Shown: positions 44,448-57,694, counted from the stretch's first letter. The stretch is 64,000 nt of DNA from Sabellastarte sp. h YS-2021 (GCA_964017235.1 OZ024936.1:90432537-90496536); one strand, 5' to 3'. Numbers and translations are program-made. Notes: generated by a model from the letters alone, not told the origin.

Positions 44448-45780
44448 GGCCTGTCTGGTGGCACACATTACATGTTATTACTTTTGCAAGAGACATGTTA
44501 GAAGTTCTCCAAACAATTCCAAAGATAAAAGGTGTAAATAACAATCCTGGGAAAGTATGTGTCTTCGAATAGTGGGGCAACTGAACAATTTCTGGACTTT
44601 TGTACTGTACATGCAGACAAATTTTTCTTTTCATATTAATTACTAATCTGTTGGGTTTTGCTGTTTTCCTCAATGTAAAACTTTTTTTTCTGCTTGGAAA
44701 TAAACATTCATAAAGGGGGAAATGTCTGAGTATTCAATGCTAAGTCATGATTTTCCAAATCCACAATTATTTTATCCTGCTGCACTAGTCTTTAATTAAA
44801 CATTCATACCTGTGTTGAACATGAAAACTCATCATACTGATAAAGCCGTTCAAAACAAGTGACAAGTAAACAAATGCAGATGTGGGTTCACTTTTTATAT
44901 GGAAGCAATAGAACCAGATTATAGTAACTGGACTGAAAATGGCTCTTGAACATAAAACCTCAAAATTAATGAATTTTAAGGCTACAAGTGTACAATATTG
45001 ATAAACTGTTTTCTGCTTTTTACAGTTTTTATGGTTTTCTAACTTATTTATTATTGCAATGAACTATACCTTAATATTGTGTTAGACCTTAAACCAAAGT
45101 CAAAGCAGAGGTTTTATGTGCAATTTAACAACCATGGTCTTATTGGGACAGGACCTCAGCATTCCCATTTGTGGCAATCAAACCCAGACACAAGTGACAA
45201 GTGACTGTTAATTGTAGTTTTAGCTGAGTCATGATCTCTTCATATAGTTCACATAGATCAACATTTTATGGCCTAATCAATAATCATGATCACTAACTAC
45301 AGATCTTAGCCATCAGTTCGGACCAGGTAAATGAAGAAGGGATTAAAATTTTGTGAAAAATCCAGATCATATAACTCAAAGTTTCAACAGTCCCATTTTC
45401 AGTGATGTTGGGTTTGTGGTTGATATTACTCGAAAAAATGAAAAGAACATTTAAACATTTTATGTACATAAAGAATGATGAAAGGAAGAACACATTACCT
45501 TTTGGGAAAAATGGATCATATTCTACATACTTGGTTGCCTTTTAGAGGTTTGTGCATAAGAGTGCTTTATAGTTTAATATAGTTTAGCTATTTTCCTTAC
45601 TCAGTTCTGTGTGATTTTCATTTCAAAATACCCGGTAGCTGAACTTCATATATTTCATTAGAAGACAGTGAAGTTCTACAATTCTATACTATGATAAGTG
45701 TGTTGCACAAATAGTTACCACATAAAATTTGCCAAGTGCCAAGATTAGTACACTATCATGCATCAAATATACATAGGCTG
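44448..45780. other. Intergenic, nothing recognised
   Basis: AT-rich sequence with only short chance open frames. I see no repeat family or gene. Confidence 0.5.
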
Positions 45781-45935
45781 TGTAGCTCGACCTTGGTCAG
45801 TATTTGGATGGCTGAGCACCTGAATTCTGGACCAGATAACGGTAAATACATAGTTACTTGGATAATCACTTGAATGGTGGTCCTTGTGCAATATAAAGGT
45901 GCTGGGTGTGATATTCAATAAATAAATCAAGAAAT
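45781..45935 (+). mobile_element. Probable 5S-rRNA-derived SINE
   Basis: 45786-45825 (TCGACCTTGGTCAGTATTTG followed by GATGGCTGAGCACCTGAAT) resembles the 3' half of 5S rRNA, including the TTGGATGG core. It is followed by about 100 bases of unrelated body and an AATAAATAAATC tail, a SINE3-type layout. Substitutions in the 5S core argue against a functional 5S gene. Confidence 0.45.
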
Positions 45936-47431
45936 CAATATTTTTTAGAAGTCAAGGCAACCTTATGTGAGAATGTATGGGCATAAATGTGCTACAGGTG
46001 AAGCATCAACCATAACATGCTGGGGTGACCCAAAGGTGAATTATAATTAGGAAAATGTTATTGGTACAATTTTAACCTGTGGAAGGCATCATAAAACATG
46101 AATGTTTTAAAACAAGTTCTAAAGGTGAAACTGGTTCCCCAGAAGTCTGTGAACTCTAAAGGTCCACATCAAAATATCATGCTTAAATAAGTTGTCACTG
46201 AGCTGATAAATTGGAAACCAAGTGCAGAAATAAACTTATAACAGTGAGTCATACCAGGCTAGGATCTTTGAGTACAGGGTTATTAAATTAGTTCAGTTAA
46301 ATCTCACAGAGGTGATCCATGTAATTGCGTGCAATTATAATGATAAACAATAAAGCTACATGACATTAGAGGCAGATTTTGACTGCATGTGATAAACACA
46401 CAGTGTAATTTTATTTTAGAGTTACTTTCATAAACCATATTTAATTTATCAAACATATTTTGGTAAATCTATGAAATTATTAATCTTATTTCAATAAATG
46501 TACAATCTCGCTCTATTGATTGTGCATTTTGTTTATTTTCATTTTTATAATTGCTAATATGACTTAAACTGGGACCACTGTTTGAGTAGTCTGGGGTCTG
46601 AGCGCACACATTGATTATTATAAACAAATATATTGTCTTGCATACGCTGAAAGGGAAATAAAATAATAATTTGACCATTCTGGGGATTTATTTAGATACA
46701 TTACTCAAGGAAGGGGTGGATCCAGCTTTAAATAAGGAAGGGTTCATGTATCCATTGGCTGTGGGGATCCACCAGATAATCTCAAGTATAACAAATGTGC
46801 TTCAAAAGCCTTAGTTTTGATCTTATTAATTAGGTAATAGATGACAAACAGCAGAAATATGCTGTTCCCCCTTTTTAACTTGGAGTTTTTAAAACTTAAC
46901 AATTGTAGCATTCAAATTACAAGCAATAATTTTATTGTTCTAAGAAATTCTTCTTCTCATAATTTGAGGATAAAGTATTCATTTTGCAGCAAAAGTGTGC
47001 ATGCAAAGAAATTAAAGATATTAAAGGTGGGAGGTGGTTTTATACCGTTTATCATAGGTGGAAATTTTGAACAGTTAAAACTTCCATCTGGGTTGCCACT
47101 GAATGTAGGAAGTGCTACAGTATGCAACCTTTGCTGACAGAAGTGTGCGGTACATGGAAGGATGAGGTATTACATAAAACACCTATAAATGCAGATAATA
47201 CTGGCTTTGTGACTCGGGCATAAGGAGTATTCCATTAAAAAATGTAAAACATACCAAAATAAGTTTATTTAGCTTGTTTTAAATAATCACCAGAAAGTAT
47301 AGCTAACCTTTATGAAATTATGAAAGGCCAACCATTTATTGGAGAATGTTAAATTGTGGGTCCCCAAAACAAATTAGGTGTGGATTTAATCATTACTGTT
47401 ACCATGTTCTATTTCTGAAGTCTTTCCCTCC
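45936..47431. other. Intergenic, nothing firmly recognised
   Basis: A 98-codon open frame at 46841-47137 has low-complexity composition and no recognised motif. I do not call it a gene. Confidence 0.4.
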
Positions 47432-47560
47432 CTAGATTTTTAACTACCGTTGATGGTCGCCTTTGTATGACCTTTATCACATTTTATGACTTTTGATTTA
47501 TGTCTTATGTTTTGAATGGTGTACCTAAGAATCAACTGTTTTACAGATTAAGTACTTTTT
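47432..47560 (+). mobile_element. LINE family A 3' UTR remnant
   Basis: Aligns with 930-1060 of the first LINE: TTAACTACCG, GATTTATGTCTTATG, GAATGGTGTACCTAAGAATC and ACAGATTAAGTAC correspond in order to TTACTACCG, GATTTATGCCTTACG, GGATGGTGTGCCTTAGAATC and GGAGATTAAGCAC. No ORF part is retained. Confidence 0.6.
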
Positions 47561-47997
47561 AATATCTAATACCATAAAAACTATGGGTAACTTAATGCTT
47601 CCCGAAATGTTTTGCCTGTAAATCTAATCCTGTTAGTATGATATAATACGTTTATTGGTATCAGTGAAAAATTTCATGGAACAAAATAGTTTTAGCCAGG
47701 TTAATTATCAGAAAAGATTGAGTTTTGTAAAAGGTGAACTGTCTGACAAGCATTTGGACATGAATAATTTACACACAATTTATCAATATAACTTTCTGAT
47801 ATGGTTTCTTTTTCAAATATTTTGAATAATTGGTGGTTAATTTTATTTATATTTATTTAGACAAAAAATTCCAGAAATATAAAAAACGCATGTATTTCTT
47901 TTGATAAACAGTTTGTCTTTACAAGTGTATTATTATTGCTAGAAATCCCTTGTAAAGCACACATTTGCACCAGTAAGTTTCTGATAATTTAGGATTT

Positions 47998-48345
47998 CAT
48001 GGATCAAGATTTTGATTTGGACCATTCCCAAAATTTAGTCGCCTTCTTCTTTTGTTCAGGGTTTATCCACATGAAAATTCACAAAAAGCTCTTTGTTACT
48101 GTTGGAGTTGTCATGTACACAAACAAATAGGCAGAAACACAAAGATCAGTTCATAACATTTTTAGTACTATCAACCAGAAAGCCAGAGACATTGAAAATG
48201 GTACCTTTGAAATTTGGGATTATTTTCCATCAAGAATATGATCTGAAAAATCATGAAGAACTGTTCAGTACTTTTGAAGTTATCAGAAACATAAACACCT
48301 AGACAAACCCACAAGTGCCGCCAAACATAACCTTCTAGTGGAAGC
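47998..48345 (+). repeat. Dispersed repeat copy
   Basis: Contains GATTTGGACCATTCCCAAAA, TTTTGTTCAGGGTTTATCC and a CACAAGTGCCGCC/ATAACCTTCTAG end, matching the family at 32283-32636. Copies at 51955-52155 and 55060-55375 have the same order of blocks. Confidence 0.5.
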
Positions 48346-48480
48346 AATAGATATACAACTGTATATCCCAAATTAATTGAAATAATGTGAATGACCTTAA
48401 GGTAAGCACACATTTTTTTGAGAAACTTGCCACTAAAAATAATACTCTGTGTACACAATAGAGTTTACAATTCTTGCTAA

Positions 48481-49190
48481 CCTAATCTAATCAGAAATTT
48501 TATAGTGCTGAATCTCCATCACTTGACAGACTGTAAGGCGCAGCTTTACATAGATGTATAGAATATAATAAAACATTTATATATCACAAAATTGATGCAA
48601 CTTCTTTTTATGTGCTTGAGGTAAAAAAGGTAAAGTCCAATTTAGTACCCACCAGGGAAGATATACTACACTGGAAGGTATGTTAGTCTAAAGGAGTAGG
48701 TTTTTAACTGGCTGTGGAACCATGTTATTGTATGTTGTGATCAGACTGATTGTGGGAGTAGGTTCCATTCAGTAGAAGAAGCCATTGCAAAACCTCACCT
48801 ACCAACGGCCTTCTTAGGACAAATTGAGAAAAGAAATAGCCGATTTCCTGAAGTGAGGCTGCTGGTTTTGATTAAGGATGACAGTTATGTAGTTTGGGAG
48901 AAGTTAATGGCCTTGAATGTAATGAGATTATTGTTTAAACAAGATGAGATGAAATGGGGAGCCAGTGTAGTTTTTGAAGATAGGGCGTAACATGGTTAGT
49001 TTTATCAAGTCTAAAGACAATTCTATGAAGGGCATTTTGAATCTTTTGGAGTTTCGCCACATTATATTTCTTCACATCATAGAGTAGGGGATTGCAGTAG
49101 TCAATTTGACTGCTAATTATTGAGTTTGCCACCAGGGCTGTAGTACCGAGAAAAAATGGGTGGAAATGTGTCTAATGTAGATAGGCTTTT
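48481..49190 (-). mobile_element. L2/CR1-like LINE, 3' remnant
   Basis: The minus strand encodes SQIDYCNPLLYDVKKYNVAK and QNALHRIVFRLDKTNHVTPY ending LQKLHWLPIS (48935-49132), the conserved post-RT block. Downstream the frame breaks. The 3' end near 48481 reads GGAGATTCAGCACTATAAAA followed by GATTAG repeats, as in the other L2-like copies. Confidence 0.7.
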
Positions 49191-51954
49191 GAAACAAACA
49201 AGCAGCTATGTCAACCAAAATGGAGCAAAGAGGAGCTAATTACACTTGCTGAAGCGCCAAATATCCTACCTCAGGAATGAAGAAAGCTGTATCCTATCCT
49301 CTAGCTATGATTTAATTATGATACATACGTATTCAAGAATATAAAATATAAGTATGCACTAAATGCTTATGTAAGCAGTTTACAATTGTCTGGTAGATAT
49401 TCACAATTTCGGTTACGCTTTAAATCTCTGGTGACATGTTTTTCATTTATGAAATACTCCGAGGTATAAAGGCTCCTCTGAGATGATAAAATGTGTTTTA
49501 TACTCAGATTAATAGGCCTATGTGACATAGTAAATTGTATATTCCATACTACTAAAGTTATATGTATGACTTAGTGACATATGCTTATAAGCCAGAGGGT
49601 AGTGCTTTATACAATGTACTTAGCACAATCTGCTGATTGTATTTGGATAAATAATCATCGTTGGTGTCATTTTAACAATTCATAGGACTTCTGAGCTTCT
49701 AAAGTACTTTTTTGTAAACAGTAATGAATTGTATTTTGTTCTGTTTTCACAATTTTAGGCCCTAAAAATGGACCTGAATCCATGAAGTGTTTGCCAAGTT
49801 TATGTATTTTATGTGTATTTGTCTCTCGGTCTGTTTATTTTCTATCTATATTCACAGTAACTCATGACTAAATTTATGGTGGGTAGTGCCTAGCCAAACA
49901 ACTACCTTAACATTCAGATCATATTCGGGGATAGAAAACATTACCAATTTTCGGAAACTACCTCTGATTGAGGCCTGCACTCTTCACGAGCTCTCCAGTT
50001 GTTTATGGACTAGTTCATGAAATCTTATAGCTAAAGGCAGATATTGAGTATCAATAAATAAAAACTTCCTCACATCTAATGAGGCACATTTTCTGAGTGA
50101 TGTAAAACATTTATCCTGTTTATTCACCAGAGAATAAAATTCAATAAAGTAAAGAAACCAGATTTTACAAAGATGGTCCTTTTCTAAAAAGGATTGTATT
50201 AACATCACAGACAATAATCTTTACAGTTGTTCTAATAGAGAGAGGAATCCTAATATGGGCAAAGGAAGTAATACCTTTTAGTCTAGGGTTAATCTTTCAA
50301 AGATGTATTTCAGTCAGATTAATAGTGTCTTGCCCAGAACTGTGACCCCCAAACCCTGGTTTTCAGTCATGACGTAATTGACAAAAAGTTATATTTTCTA
50401 TTAGAGATTTGCATTCACAAAAACATGTTTGTTTGTGAAGCTATCTTTTACTAACATCTTAGAATTTTCTTCAATGGATAAATTGGCTAATAATGAATCT
50501 TTGGCCTTGCCTTAGCATGAAACTCTTTAGGATGATATGTTCACATTTGCTTAATTCGGCAGAAGCAAATGTACTATACATTAGATTTCGCATTTATCAA
50601 AATTAGTTTTTTTCCTTTTAAATGTTCATTCAAAATCCAATTCTTAAAACACTCTAGTTCTATTGTTTTAAGCTTCTCTCTGGACCAACTGATAGCATGG
50701 TCCTAAGTGTTGTCTTAGTGGTCGTGTAACTTTCGTTTTCAGCTGTAAAGCTAGGGAATGTAAATTGCAACCATTGTGGATGCTCTTCCCATTTTAAGAC
50801 ATATTAAATAATCTTTGTGAGTGATCATTTTATACGTCACGACCTATTATAGCCAATCTTTTTTATTGTCACTTGTGACTAAATCTAAAGGCTGGTATAG
50901 TTTTACTTTTAGGATGCTGTGATTTTCTACAAGTGATTTTATAAACTCAAAAAGGGGTTAAGCAAACTTGCCCACTAAATAATAGTTGTAAGTGTTAACC
51001 AATTAATGCAGAACAGTTACCCAGGCTTAATGTCATAGCATATCATTATGAATACTAACAGTGGGAAGAAGACAGTAAAACTTATATTTCCAGTTGTACG
51101 ACTTATTGTTTGGCTTGTTAGACTCATGTTTTCACTTGTGACAACATATTTTGCAAGTTTTTCTGGCCCTTTTCAAGCTTTAGCCTCCCAAGTTATAGAT
51201 TAAGGAGATCTCAGCACAAGTTTTTGATGAAATTGAATGAACTTGATACTAATCAATACAGAGCTGTTTGAACCTTACGTTAGAACAGGCTTTAACAAAA
51301 ACAAAGGTTGGGGTATTGATAAATCAAGGCATCAGCCAAGAAAACCAAAGTAATAATACTCTTGTCATATTTTTTTCTGAAATTCATCAGAATATTTTAT
51401 TTACCATTTGGACTGTGTTTAATTTTTTTAAACTAAAGGTCAAGCTCTAACTTAATTTTTGAGATCCATAACCAAAGTTACTCTGAATATTTATGGTTGG
51501 CACCAAATCAACAATGCTACACTACAAATGCCCAAGAGTTTTAAAATTAAATATTCACTAAATGTCCAATAATTCTCAAGTGATTTCTTTCACTTTCACT
51601 CATTGTATGATTTATACTAGAGACTTTGTTTCAATTTCGTAAAAGCCTTCACGAATGATGATACAGGATTGTGGAACTATAATGTGAGTTTCAATAAGTA
51701 CCCTGGCTGTTATTGAGAAAGTTGTCACATCTAGCAATAGAAAGCACTCGTACAGCGCAGACCTCCACAGGACACCTCTTTGAAAGTATGGGATTTTTTT
51801 GTATCCAGAATATGCAATGGATCTATTCCAGATAGTAACCGATTGTTCCTTTGACGAGGTGCTACTCACCCCAAATTCCAAGATTATCAGTAAAGTACTT
51901 TGAGAGCATTATCAACTGAAAAGCTTATGTCACTGAGATGCATTGCAAATGGGA
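49191..51954. other. Intergenic; weak coding-like stretch on the minus strand
   Basis: Around 49980-50850 the minus strand shows discontinuous coding-like text, the longest part being 49984-50214 (FLEKDHLCKIWFLYFIEFYS, RKCASLDVRKFLFIDTQYLP). I do not recognise it. It could be a decayed transposon ORF or chance. Confidence 0.25.
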
Positions 51955-52155
51955 CTTTTGAATATAAAAGAAATGTTTTTGCATCCTGAATATGATCTGG
52001 AACTTCCCCAAAATTTAATCCCTGCTGACTTTGGTCAGGCCCTAACCACATGAAAATAAAATCAGAAATAGCAGTTCATTACATTTGGAGTAAACACACA
52101 GACAGTCAGACGGACAGGCGCACCCGAAAACATAACCGACTGATGCAGGTAAAGA
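51955..52155 (+). repeat. Dispersed repeat copy
   Basis: Blocks CCTGAATATGATCTGGAACT, TTGGTCAGGCCCTAACCACA, an ACAGACAGTCAGACGGACAG stretch and ATAACCGACTGATGCAGGTA follow the same order as the other copies of this family. Confidence 0.55.
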
Positions 52156-53034
52156 TCTATGAAATTAGAATTTGATTAAGTTGACCTCAAACCATCATTT
52201 GAGTTTGTTTTAATAGGCTGTTGCATTGATCTCTCACGATCAAATGCACATTGACGCAAGCTCTATTTTACAAGAAAAAATTAAAGTAATTAACATTTGT
52301 CATTACATTTTTATGGTGAAAATGATATATAGCCTTAAATTCAAGACTTAAAAATTAATGAAATCATTTTCATTTAATGAATCCAGTCCGTGGTAGGCAC
52401 ATATGTATTTTAGATTTGTCAGTCAATCTGCAAAACCAGGAATTTTGCAAGAAAAAAAATTAGCTGAAAGAGTATTTCTTGTTATTTTTCCCCAAATAAA
52501 CCTTCATGCTTATCAACAACTAAAAAATTATTGCGGCCTGTTTTCAATTGGGCAACTGTATCCGAGATGTCATTATTATTTGTAATGTAAAAATGTCAGG
52601 AATTAAAGAACTTGGTATTGAAATAAAAAATTAAATTAAAGTCTTAGAAACTGATTATTTCGTGGGTGTATAAGTTTTTTTCACGAGCCATTAATTTATG
52701 CTAATAATCTTGGACAGTAAAAAAATAATTCCTAAAGTAAAATTTTAAGCTTTAAACCTGTATTAATATTCCAAGTAGAAACTAGCCATTAGTGAAAATT
52801 AATTTTACTGAATATCTTAAAAAATGAAGAAATTCTGAAATGAAAAAAAATTGTGAAATTGTCTGCTAGCTAAAATCTCTACCGATACAGTAAAAGTATG
52901 TGTAAGGGGAATATTACTGATGATTAAAACTATTTACTGTCAGGCCAGCTTTATTAAACATACTTGTAAAAGCCAAAGATATAAAAGAAACAAGGCCGAG
53001 GGGTTTTTTGGTCTACTAGCCTGAGCCACAAAGA

Positions 53035-53130
53035 CATCAGTAGAGCACTGAGGCGGTCACCCATCCAAGTGTTAATGTAGCCCATTGCTGCTTGACTTCA
53101 GTGATGAGAATGGTAGGGATTCCACTACTC
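53035..53130 (-). pseudogene. 5S rRNA-like sequence (pseudogene or SINE head)
   Basis: On the minus strand, CATCACTGAAGTCAAGCAGC is followed by a diverged stretch and then ACTTGGATGGGTGACCGCCT, an exact run of the conserved 5S core. The 5' third (TACCATTCTC) is recognisable, but the 3' end after GACCGCCT diverges and the 5' end is missing. It is probably a 5S-derived SINE or retropseudogene rather than a working gene. Confidence 0.65.
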
Positions 53131-53451
53131 CACCATTCATGAAATGACAAAATCAAAGAAAAAAAAATTATTTCTAGAAGAGCAGGCCTCATAGAACTTG
53201 TGCTTAAAAATGTAAACTAAAAAGTTTAATATGGAAAACCATGGCCTTTGTAATAAAAGGAGAAAATAACAAGATGGAAAAGAAAAAAAAATAACAATGA
53301 GTCAATAAGTGATCTATTGCCCGTGAGAGATACTCACAGACACCCCCACTACCTCACACACAAGGGTCTATTTTGTTGCTTACAGTTAAAAGATGTTTTC
53401 CACCAGTGAAAATAAGTTGTTGAACTATAAGCAAGTGAAAGAGAGAAAACA

Positions 53452-54950
53452 ATGAAGAAAACTGGCATTTTGGTTTTTGGGGTATTTTTTCTGCAAACTT
53501 GCTTGAAAGGTAAATCTTTATTTGTATTTATGTCATTTGTGTAAAATTATCTAAAATATCTCTAAAAACATTCGTTTTTTACAGAAGAGTGGAAGGACCA
53601 ACATGAAAGATTTTATCTCGATTTATGAACTTAGTATCTCAATAAATGGACTTAGCTATCATGATTTATCAACTTAATAACTCAATAAATCAACTTACCT
53701 AGCTTGATATACTGACTTAATAGCTCGATAAATGGACTTAGATAAATTACTGGTAGGTAAATGTTTGACCTTGAATCGCATCACTCAAGGGCATTCAAAG
53801 GATACTAAAGTCAACTACAGAGACTATTTGAAGCTATTTTGCCAGTCCCCATTAAATGGCCCTTAGGATAAAATATCATGGGCAAATCGGTCTCCAAGAA
53901 AAAACCTTATTCAAATCGGCCCCAGGAATATTACTATGCTTTAAAGGAAACTATTATAAACAAAGATAGCAAAAGGTATGTAAACAGAAGCCATAATGTT
54001 TGATCTGACAAATAATATATTAAAAGCTTTATAGCATTTAATCTTCATCAAGGCATTCCAATTTTAATAATTCTTGCACAAACAAGTGTATAAAAAGGAC
54101 AGGGGATAAAAAAGTATTGATTGCGGTGTCAAAAAGTTCAAAACAATCTTCGATATATTTTAACTGCATTTTTTGCTAAATATTACTTTAGAAATAAAGT
54201 AACATTGACAAGTGTCTAATCAAGTGTTTAAAAAGCATAGGTTAAAGGGATTGATTACAGTAATCTAAATAAGTCGATAAATCTAGAGAGCTAAGTCAAT
54301 TTATTGAGTTACTTAGCCGATAGGTCCAGATATATAAGTTGATTCATTGAGTTAGTAAGTAAAGTGAGATAGCTAAATCCATTTATTAAGTTAGTAATTC
54401 AATAAATCGAAATACCTAAGTAGATGTATTGGGATATTAACTTGACAAATATTATAATGATGTTTCCTATTGATTCTTCTACTCTTTCATACAATTTAGT
54501 TCAAATTGCTACTGTTTTATTTAAAACATACAAAAAAACTATATGAACATGGATCAAAGTAATATATACTTATCGAGAGTTATGGTTTGGTGGACAGATC
54601 CTCTTCATGTGTTAAGTCCATAAGTCCATTTGTGTATTCTGCCCCTGATGTAAGCTGATATTGATATGCTGAAAGGACCAGTAGACTTTGTTTCATAACA
54701 ATGCATGGCTTATTTCCAAAACTGAATGTAAAAGTGTGAATGGGGTTTAACATCCTCTATTTTCAGCATTTGAAACTCCCTGCAGTACTGGTGTTTCACA
54801 TCACAGTGGAGCTTGCTTCTGGTATGTGGAAACAACACGTAACTGGCTTGATGCCGAGTCTTTCTGTCAGGTTCATAATGGAACTTTGGCTGTGCTTGAA
54901 ACCCAGAAAGAAGAGTTGTTTGTAAGGACAAACCTTTCACTTCCCACTGG
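53452..54950 (+). CDS. Secreted C-type lectin, first two coding exons (partial)
   Basis: Exon 53452-53509 encodes a signal peptide (MKKTGILVFGVFFLQTCLK) and ends in phase 1 at GTAAAT. Exon 54767-54950, after acceptor TTTTCAG, joins in frame as A-FETPCSTG and gives the N-terminal half of a C-type lectin domain: SGACFWYVETTRNWLDAESF then C, NGTLAVLETQKEELFV, and ends in phase 2 at GTGAGT. Three conserved cysteines, the W-x-D-A-E-x-F-C helix and G-T-L-A-V-L strand are typical. Sequons NGT and NLS are present. The second half (WIGL, WND and the sugar-binding loop) was not found up to 64000, so the gene continues past the window or is incomplete. Confidence 0.75.
53618..54410. mobile_element. MITE-like inverted repeat in the lectin intron
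   Basis: A 41-bp left arm (53618-53658, TCGATTTATGAACTTAGTAT...) matches the complement of the 41-bp right arm (54370-54410). Both arms consist of short units of the type AACTTAATAACTCAATAAAT, repeated further inside (53659-53750 and 54260-54369). The centre is unrelated AT-rich DNA. No ORF. Confidence 0.6.
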
Positions 54951-55059
54951 GTGAGTAGTAAAATCTCTGTTTTACTTGTACATGCCTTTCGTTTCACTTT
55001 CATCTCGAAAGGAACAGACAAGGGTTTTGTAATTGGGTTTGTTTGTCTGTCTACTCAAA

Positions 55060-55375
55060 CATATCTTGGATCTGGGTCACAAATCTAGAACTGTCTCTGT
55101 GATTTTTGGAAGGTAATATAATCAGGCATAACTCAAAAGCTGTTCATCAGATTTTGGTTAGATTTCTCTCAAGATGGGGTTTATCCATGGCATTGATATT
55201 TAATCTGGAGTATGGTCTGGATTCTTCCCTGAAATTAATCACTTCTAAAATTTCATACAGATGGGTTCATTAATTTTGGAGTTGTTGAGAAGACAGACAA
55301 AAATAACAAGCAAACAAGCAAACAAACAGGTGAACACGTCCAAGAGCATCTAAGCTTCCTTTGCAGAGGCAAATA
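55060..55375 (+). repeat. Dispersed repeat copy
   Basis: Contains TCTTGGATCTGGGTCACAAA, AACTCAAAAGCTGTTCATCA, an ACAGACAAAAATAACAAGC stretch and a CTTCCTTTGCAGAGGCAAAT end, the same family as at 32425-32636. Confidence 0.6.
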
Positions 55376-57694
55376 TTGATATAGTAAAATATATTCCCAA
55401 AAGGTAACATGGCCCAGGATGTATACTTGGCTGTACACCACCTCGGCCAGAATTTCAGATTAAGATCAACCAACCAGTTGATTGGAGAATCACATGCCCT
55501 TAAGGATGTGGTTATGGCCCATGCACACTGTTCCGTACTGTTGTATCAACATATACTAGAACTTTTCTTCATAACCTTGTCCTTATTGTTCCATAAATGG
55601 ATCTTGTATGTGGGCAGTCTTTGTTTAAAAAAATATATAGCCATATATGGCCATTCCGCCATTCCTTAACCCTCCGGCGTGTACATTTTAGGTTTAGTAT
55701 ATAAGAAGTTAAGGCGGTTTCTTTTCAAACATTTTGAAAAAAGGCACCATGTCTTATGCATGCTGCCCACTTTGTGTTGAACACATACTACACTTATGTG
55801 AATATGTACTTATCAAGCTTTATGGAAACATAGAATGAATCTAGTTACAAACAAGCCAAGTTAAATATTTTGTGCTCGTGTGTAGTTCATAAGGCCACCA
55901 TGAAAAAATGTGATCAAGGTATTAGAATTTTATTAAACTAAAGTCAGTATAAAAATAAATATATTTCAACAGTGTAGTAGCTGTGCACAAAAGATGAACA
56001 GTAGATGTAGTGAATAAGATATGAAGTTAATTACAAAATAACAAATGATTTGGCAGTAAGATCCGATGTGAGACATACATATAATGGTGATCAAAATACA
56101 TATACTTTATTTATAATTAATTTTATTGAAGCGTAATAACATATACAACTAGTTAAACAGACCTTGAATATCTAGCTCATCAATAATAAGTCTTAATCGA
56201 TAAAGCAGTAGGGTCCCCTTGTATTTATCAAACAGCAGCCCCCATAAAATAGGTTAAACCCAAATGATTCAGTAAAAGAGAGTTTCCCACAATGCCATGT
56301 AGACTGGTCACCATTCCATTTCAGATTAAAAGGGTAGACCCTATGGTGACCTTCACCTATTTCGACTGTTCTGCAACATATTGTGGAGCTGATTGTCCAT
56401 GAATCAGGAAATACTGTGTTTTTTACTAAGTAAATTTTATAATATTTAATCGGGCTTATGACATCATCTATTGATAATGCAATAAAATTTGGCCAGTCAA
56501 TTTATTTCAAGCCAGAAACTTATTTCGAGAGTGATAATGGATGATTTTGAACCTTTACACTGGTGCATATTTTCTGTTTAATAAGAATTTATAAATAATC
56601 ATCTCAAGACATTTTGCAATATGAAACAGACATAATATCAAAATGTGCATCATATAAATTGAGCAAACACGAATAATATTATTTGTGTGCTCGTGCTAAA
56701 TGCAACTACCAACACTATTTATTTAAAATGGCACCCGATAAAGGATCCTTTTGATATTTAAAACTAGTACAGGAGCCAGACTAACTGCTTCATAGTATAG
56801 TGTATTGTGAGTTTGTCGTTGAATGCTTAATAAAAGGGACACCCTTATTTTATCATCACGAGTTTACCTCCTGACTGTCTGATGTTTGTCAGGATCAAAA
56901 ATAGTAAAGATAGTATGACTTATTGTGTTGTTTAAGGTCATCAGTTTAACTTTGGTGGGTTTTGGTTACTTAATCATGGCCAAACTTTTTAAAGGTAATT
57001 TTCTTTAATGTGTTATGACTTATTCATCTGCTGTTATGCCCAATTTGACCAGTTGCTTACTGTTACGAGTCAGTTTTTTATTTTATGTAGTCAGGATAGG
57101 AGTCAGGATAAACCTTGTGGTTTATCGAATTCCCGTTTCTATTCAGCATTATCTTAATGAATCATGGTCGAATCGTCCATTTTCCAAATGGAATGCAGAA
57201 AAAATGCATTGTGAAATAAATAATTGTGAAAAATGTGCCTTACAGCAACAATGCTTTGTCTGTTTTGACAAAAATTCATTGGTGAAATAACCTTCATATT
57301 TAATTATATTTTCATTGGGTAAACATGCTGAAAATGTCAAATGTGAAAAACATAATATGATAATTTTACTAAGGAATTCAATATTTACAATTTATAATTA
57401 CTAGTAATTACCTTTATACATAGTTGTAATCACAATTTTTATTTTATTAAACAGTATTCTAATACTGATTAAAGTTGCAAATGGAAAAACGACTAAGGAT
57501 TTTTCTTTATAATAATAATGTACACAAGGTTTTTTCCATTCTCGTGAAACAGACAGGTATTCTTTCCACAAGTCATTTTTTCCACATGGCTTTTTTGCAA
57601 ACATTTTTCTAACAGACTTTTTTTGCCCAGTTTTTTTCTGTCTCCCTCCCCACGAAAATATTGAAAAAGAGAAATCAGCATTTAGAATTTACGT
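55376..57694. other. No recognised feature
   Basis: Searched for the missing lectin exons (WIGL, WNDxxC) without success. Open frames at 55409-55669 and 57015-57290 show no family motifs. Confidence 0.4.

Noticed and set aside
46841-47137. 98-codon open frame
   Set aside because: No recognised motif or splice context; length is within chance for the region.
53035-53130. Functional 5S rRNA gene
   Set aside because: Missing 5' end and diverged 3' end; only the internal core is conserved.
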